Positions 5,786-6,112 of a stretch of 6,112 nucleotides of DNA are shown piece after piece. A program made the translations under genes and the position numbers. The stretch comes from Anaerosporobacter sp031551385 (GTDB lineage: Bacteria > Bacillota > Clostridia > Lachnospirales > Lachnospiraceae), in contig NZ_JAVBNS010000119.1 in assembly GCF_031551385.1 (NCBI RefSeq), forward strand, positions 1 to 6,112, written 5' to 3'. Numbering within the stretch: position 1 is the first letter of the stretch; the number at the start of each line of letters is the position of its first letter. The notes under the pieces are model-generated. The model was not told the DNA's origin. It did not search any database and worked only from the letters and a program-made list of their open reading frames with translations.

Positions 5786-5805
5786 AAGAAAGTTGTTTGA
5801 AGTGG

Positions 5806-5821
5806 TTGCTTAACAAAGCAA
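5806..5821 (+). other. Leader hairpin
   Basis: TTGCTT (5806-5811) pairs with AAGCAA (5816-5821) around an AACA loop, shortly after the P3 start. There is no T-run, so it is not a terminator. The TGCT-TAACAA wording partly resembles an E. coli-type boxA, but the better boxA candidate follows downstream. Confidence 0.5.
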
Positions 5822-5844
5822 TGACGCAAATAAAGTAACAATAT

Positions 5845-5864
5845 GAACATTGAAAACTAAACAG
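5845..5864 (+). promoter_or_regulatory. boxA-like rRNA antitermination element
   Basis: The segment reads GAACATTGAAAACTAAACAG. Its TTGAAAACT-x-AACA core resembles the boxA sequences of Firmicutes rRNA leaders, where NusB-S10 binding to the RNA protects the long untranslated transcript from early termination. Its place between the last promoter and the 16S gene fits. The call rests on motif resemblance. Confidence 0.55.
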
Positions 5865-5875
5865 TGAAACAACCC

Positions 5876-5919
5876 TGAAAATTCTAAACGTATCACAAAG
5901 TGATACAAAAAGATTTTCA
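5876..5919 (+). other. Two-part leader stem-loop
   Basis: Outer arms TGAAAAT (5876-5882) and ATTTTCA (5913-5919) pair and enclose a perfect inner hairpin, GTATCAC (5890-5896), AAA loop, GTGATAC (5900-5906). It lies in the predicted pre-rRNA leader and is a plausible processing or folding element. Confidence 0.5.
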
Positions 5920-5949
5920 AAAAAATATATGTACTTTTAGTACACAGTA

Positions 5950-5971
5950 CAAAGTAAGGAAACTTACTTTG
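5950..5971 (+). other. Leader hairpin with GAAA tetraloop
   Basis: A perfect 9-bp stem (5950-5958 with 5963-5971) closes a GAAA loop, a stable GNRA type. A smaller hairpin (5930-5944, GTAC arms) precedes it. Both lie 60-100 nt before the 16S 5' end, within the leader that is normally trimmed by ribonucleases. Confidence 0.6.
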
Positions 5972-6027
5972 AAAACGGAAACAAATAGCCAGTTTGGTTA
6001 GTTGATTCTGAACGAAAGATCAAAACT

Positions 6028-6112
<85 letters not shown>

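Noticed and set aside
5632..5850. Minus-strand open frame in the rRNA promoter region
   Set aside because: It runs across all of P2 and P3, has low-complexity hydrophobic content from A/T-rich DNA, and shows no recognisable protein motif.

Overview
The window looks like a chromosomal piece of a low-GC, Gram-positive, clostridial-type bacterium, most likely Lachnospiraceae or a close relative. I infer this from the AT-rich coding sequence, the strong Shine-Dalgarno sites, the exosortase-G gene set, and the first ~85 nt of a 16S rRNA gene at the right edge. Species assignment from so little 16S is not possible. Every gene and the rRNA lie on the + strand.

Layout. (1) 1-564: the 3' part of a secreted CAP/SCP (YkwD-like) protein, with an Asn/Gln/Asp-rich low-complexity linker before the CAP domain. 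(2) 631-5387: six tightly packed genes that form a recognisable exosortase-G locus. In order they are a 6-pyruvoyl-tetrahydropterin-synthase-related protein, a secreted protein with a C-terminal sorting signal of the Firmicu-CTERM type, the exosortase XrtG, a membrane-bound processive-type family-2 glycosyltransferase, a two-TM protein with an extracytoplasmic domain and a degenerate GGDEF domain, and a second PTPS-related protein. Gaps are 5-43 nt, and the xrtG and glycosyltransferase genes overlap. No terminator is visible inside the locus. (3) 5388-5577: AT-rich non-coding DNA without a convincing terminator. (4) 5578-6027: an rRNA promoter and leader region with three near-consensus, extended -10 promoters about 90 bp apart, a boxA-like element and several hairpins. 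(5) 6028-6112: the start of the 16S rRNA gene.

How the genes may work together (inference). The signal-peptide protein would be exported and held by its C-terminal TM and basic tail. XrtG, with a Cys-Arg-His active site, would cleave near that TM and transfer the protein to an acceptor. The glycosyltransferase would make or extend a glycan that is either the acceptor or a co-exported product. The degenerate GGDEF protein is a plausible signal-responsive regulator, perhaps through c-di-GMP or protein contact. The two PTPS-like proteins keep the three zinc-ligand histidines of the PTPS/QueD family but lack its catalytic cysteine and Asp-His pair, so they probably do not make pterins. Their role is the main unknown of the locus.
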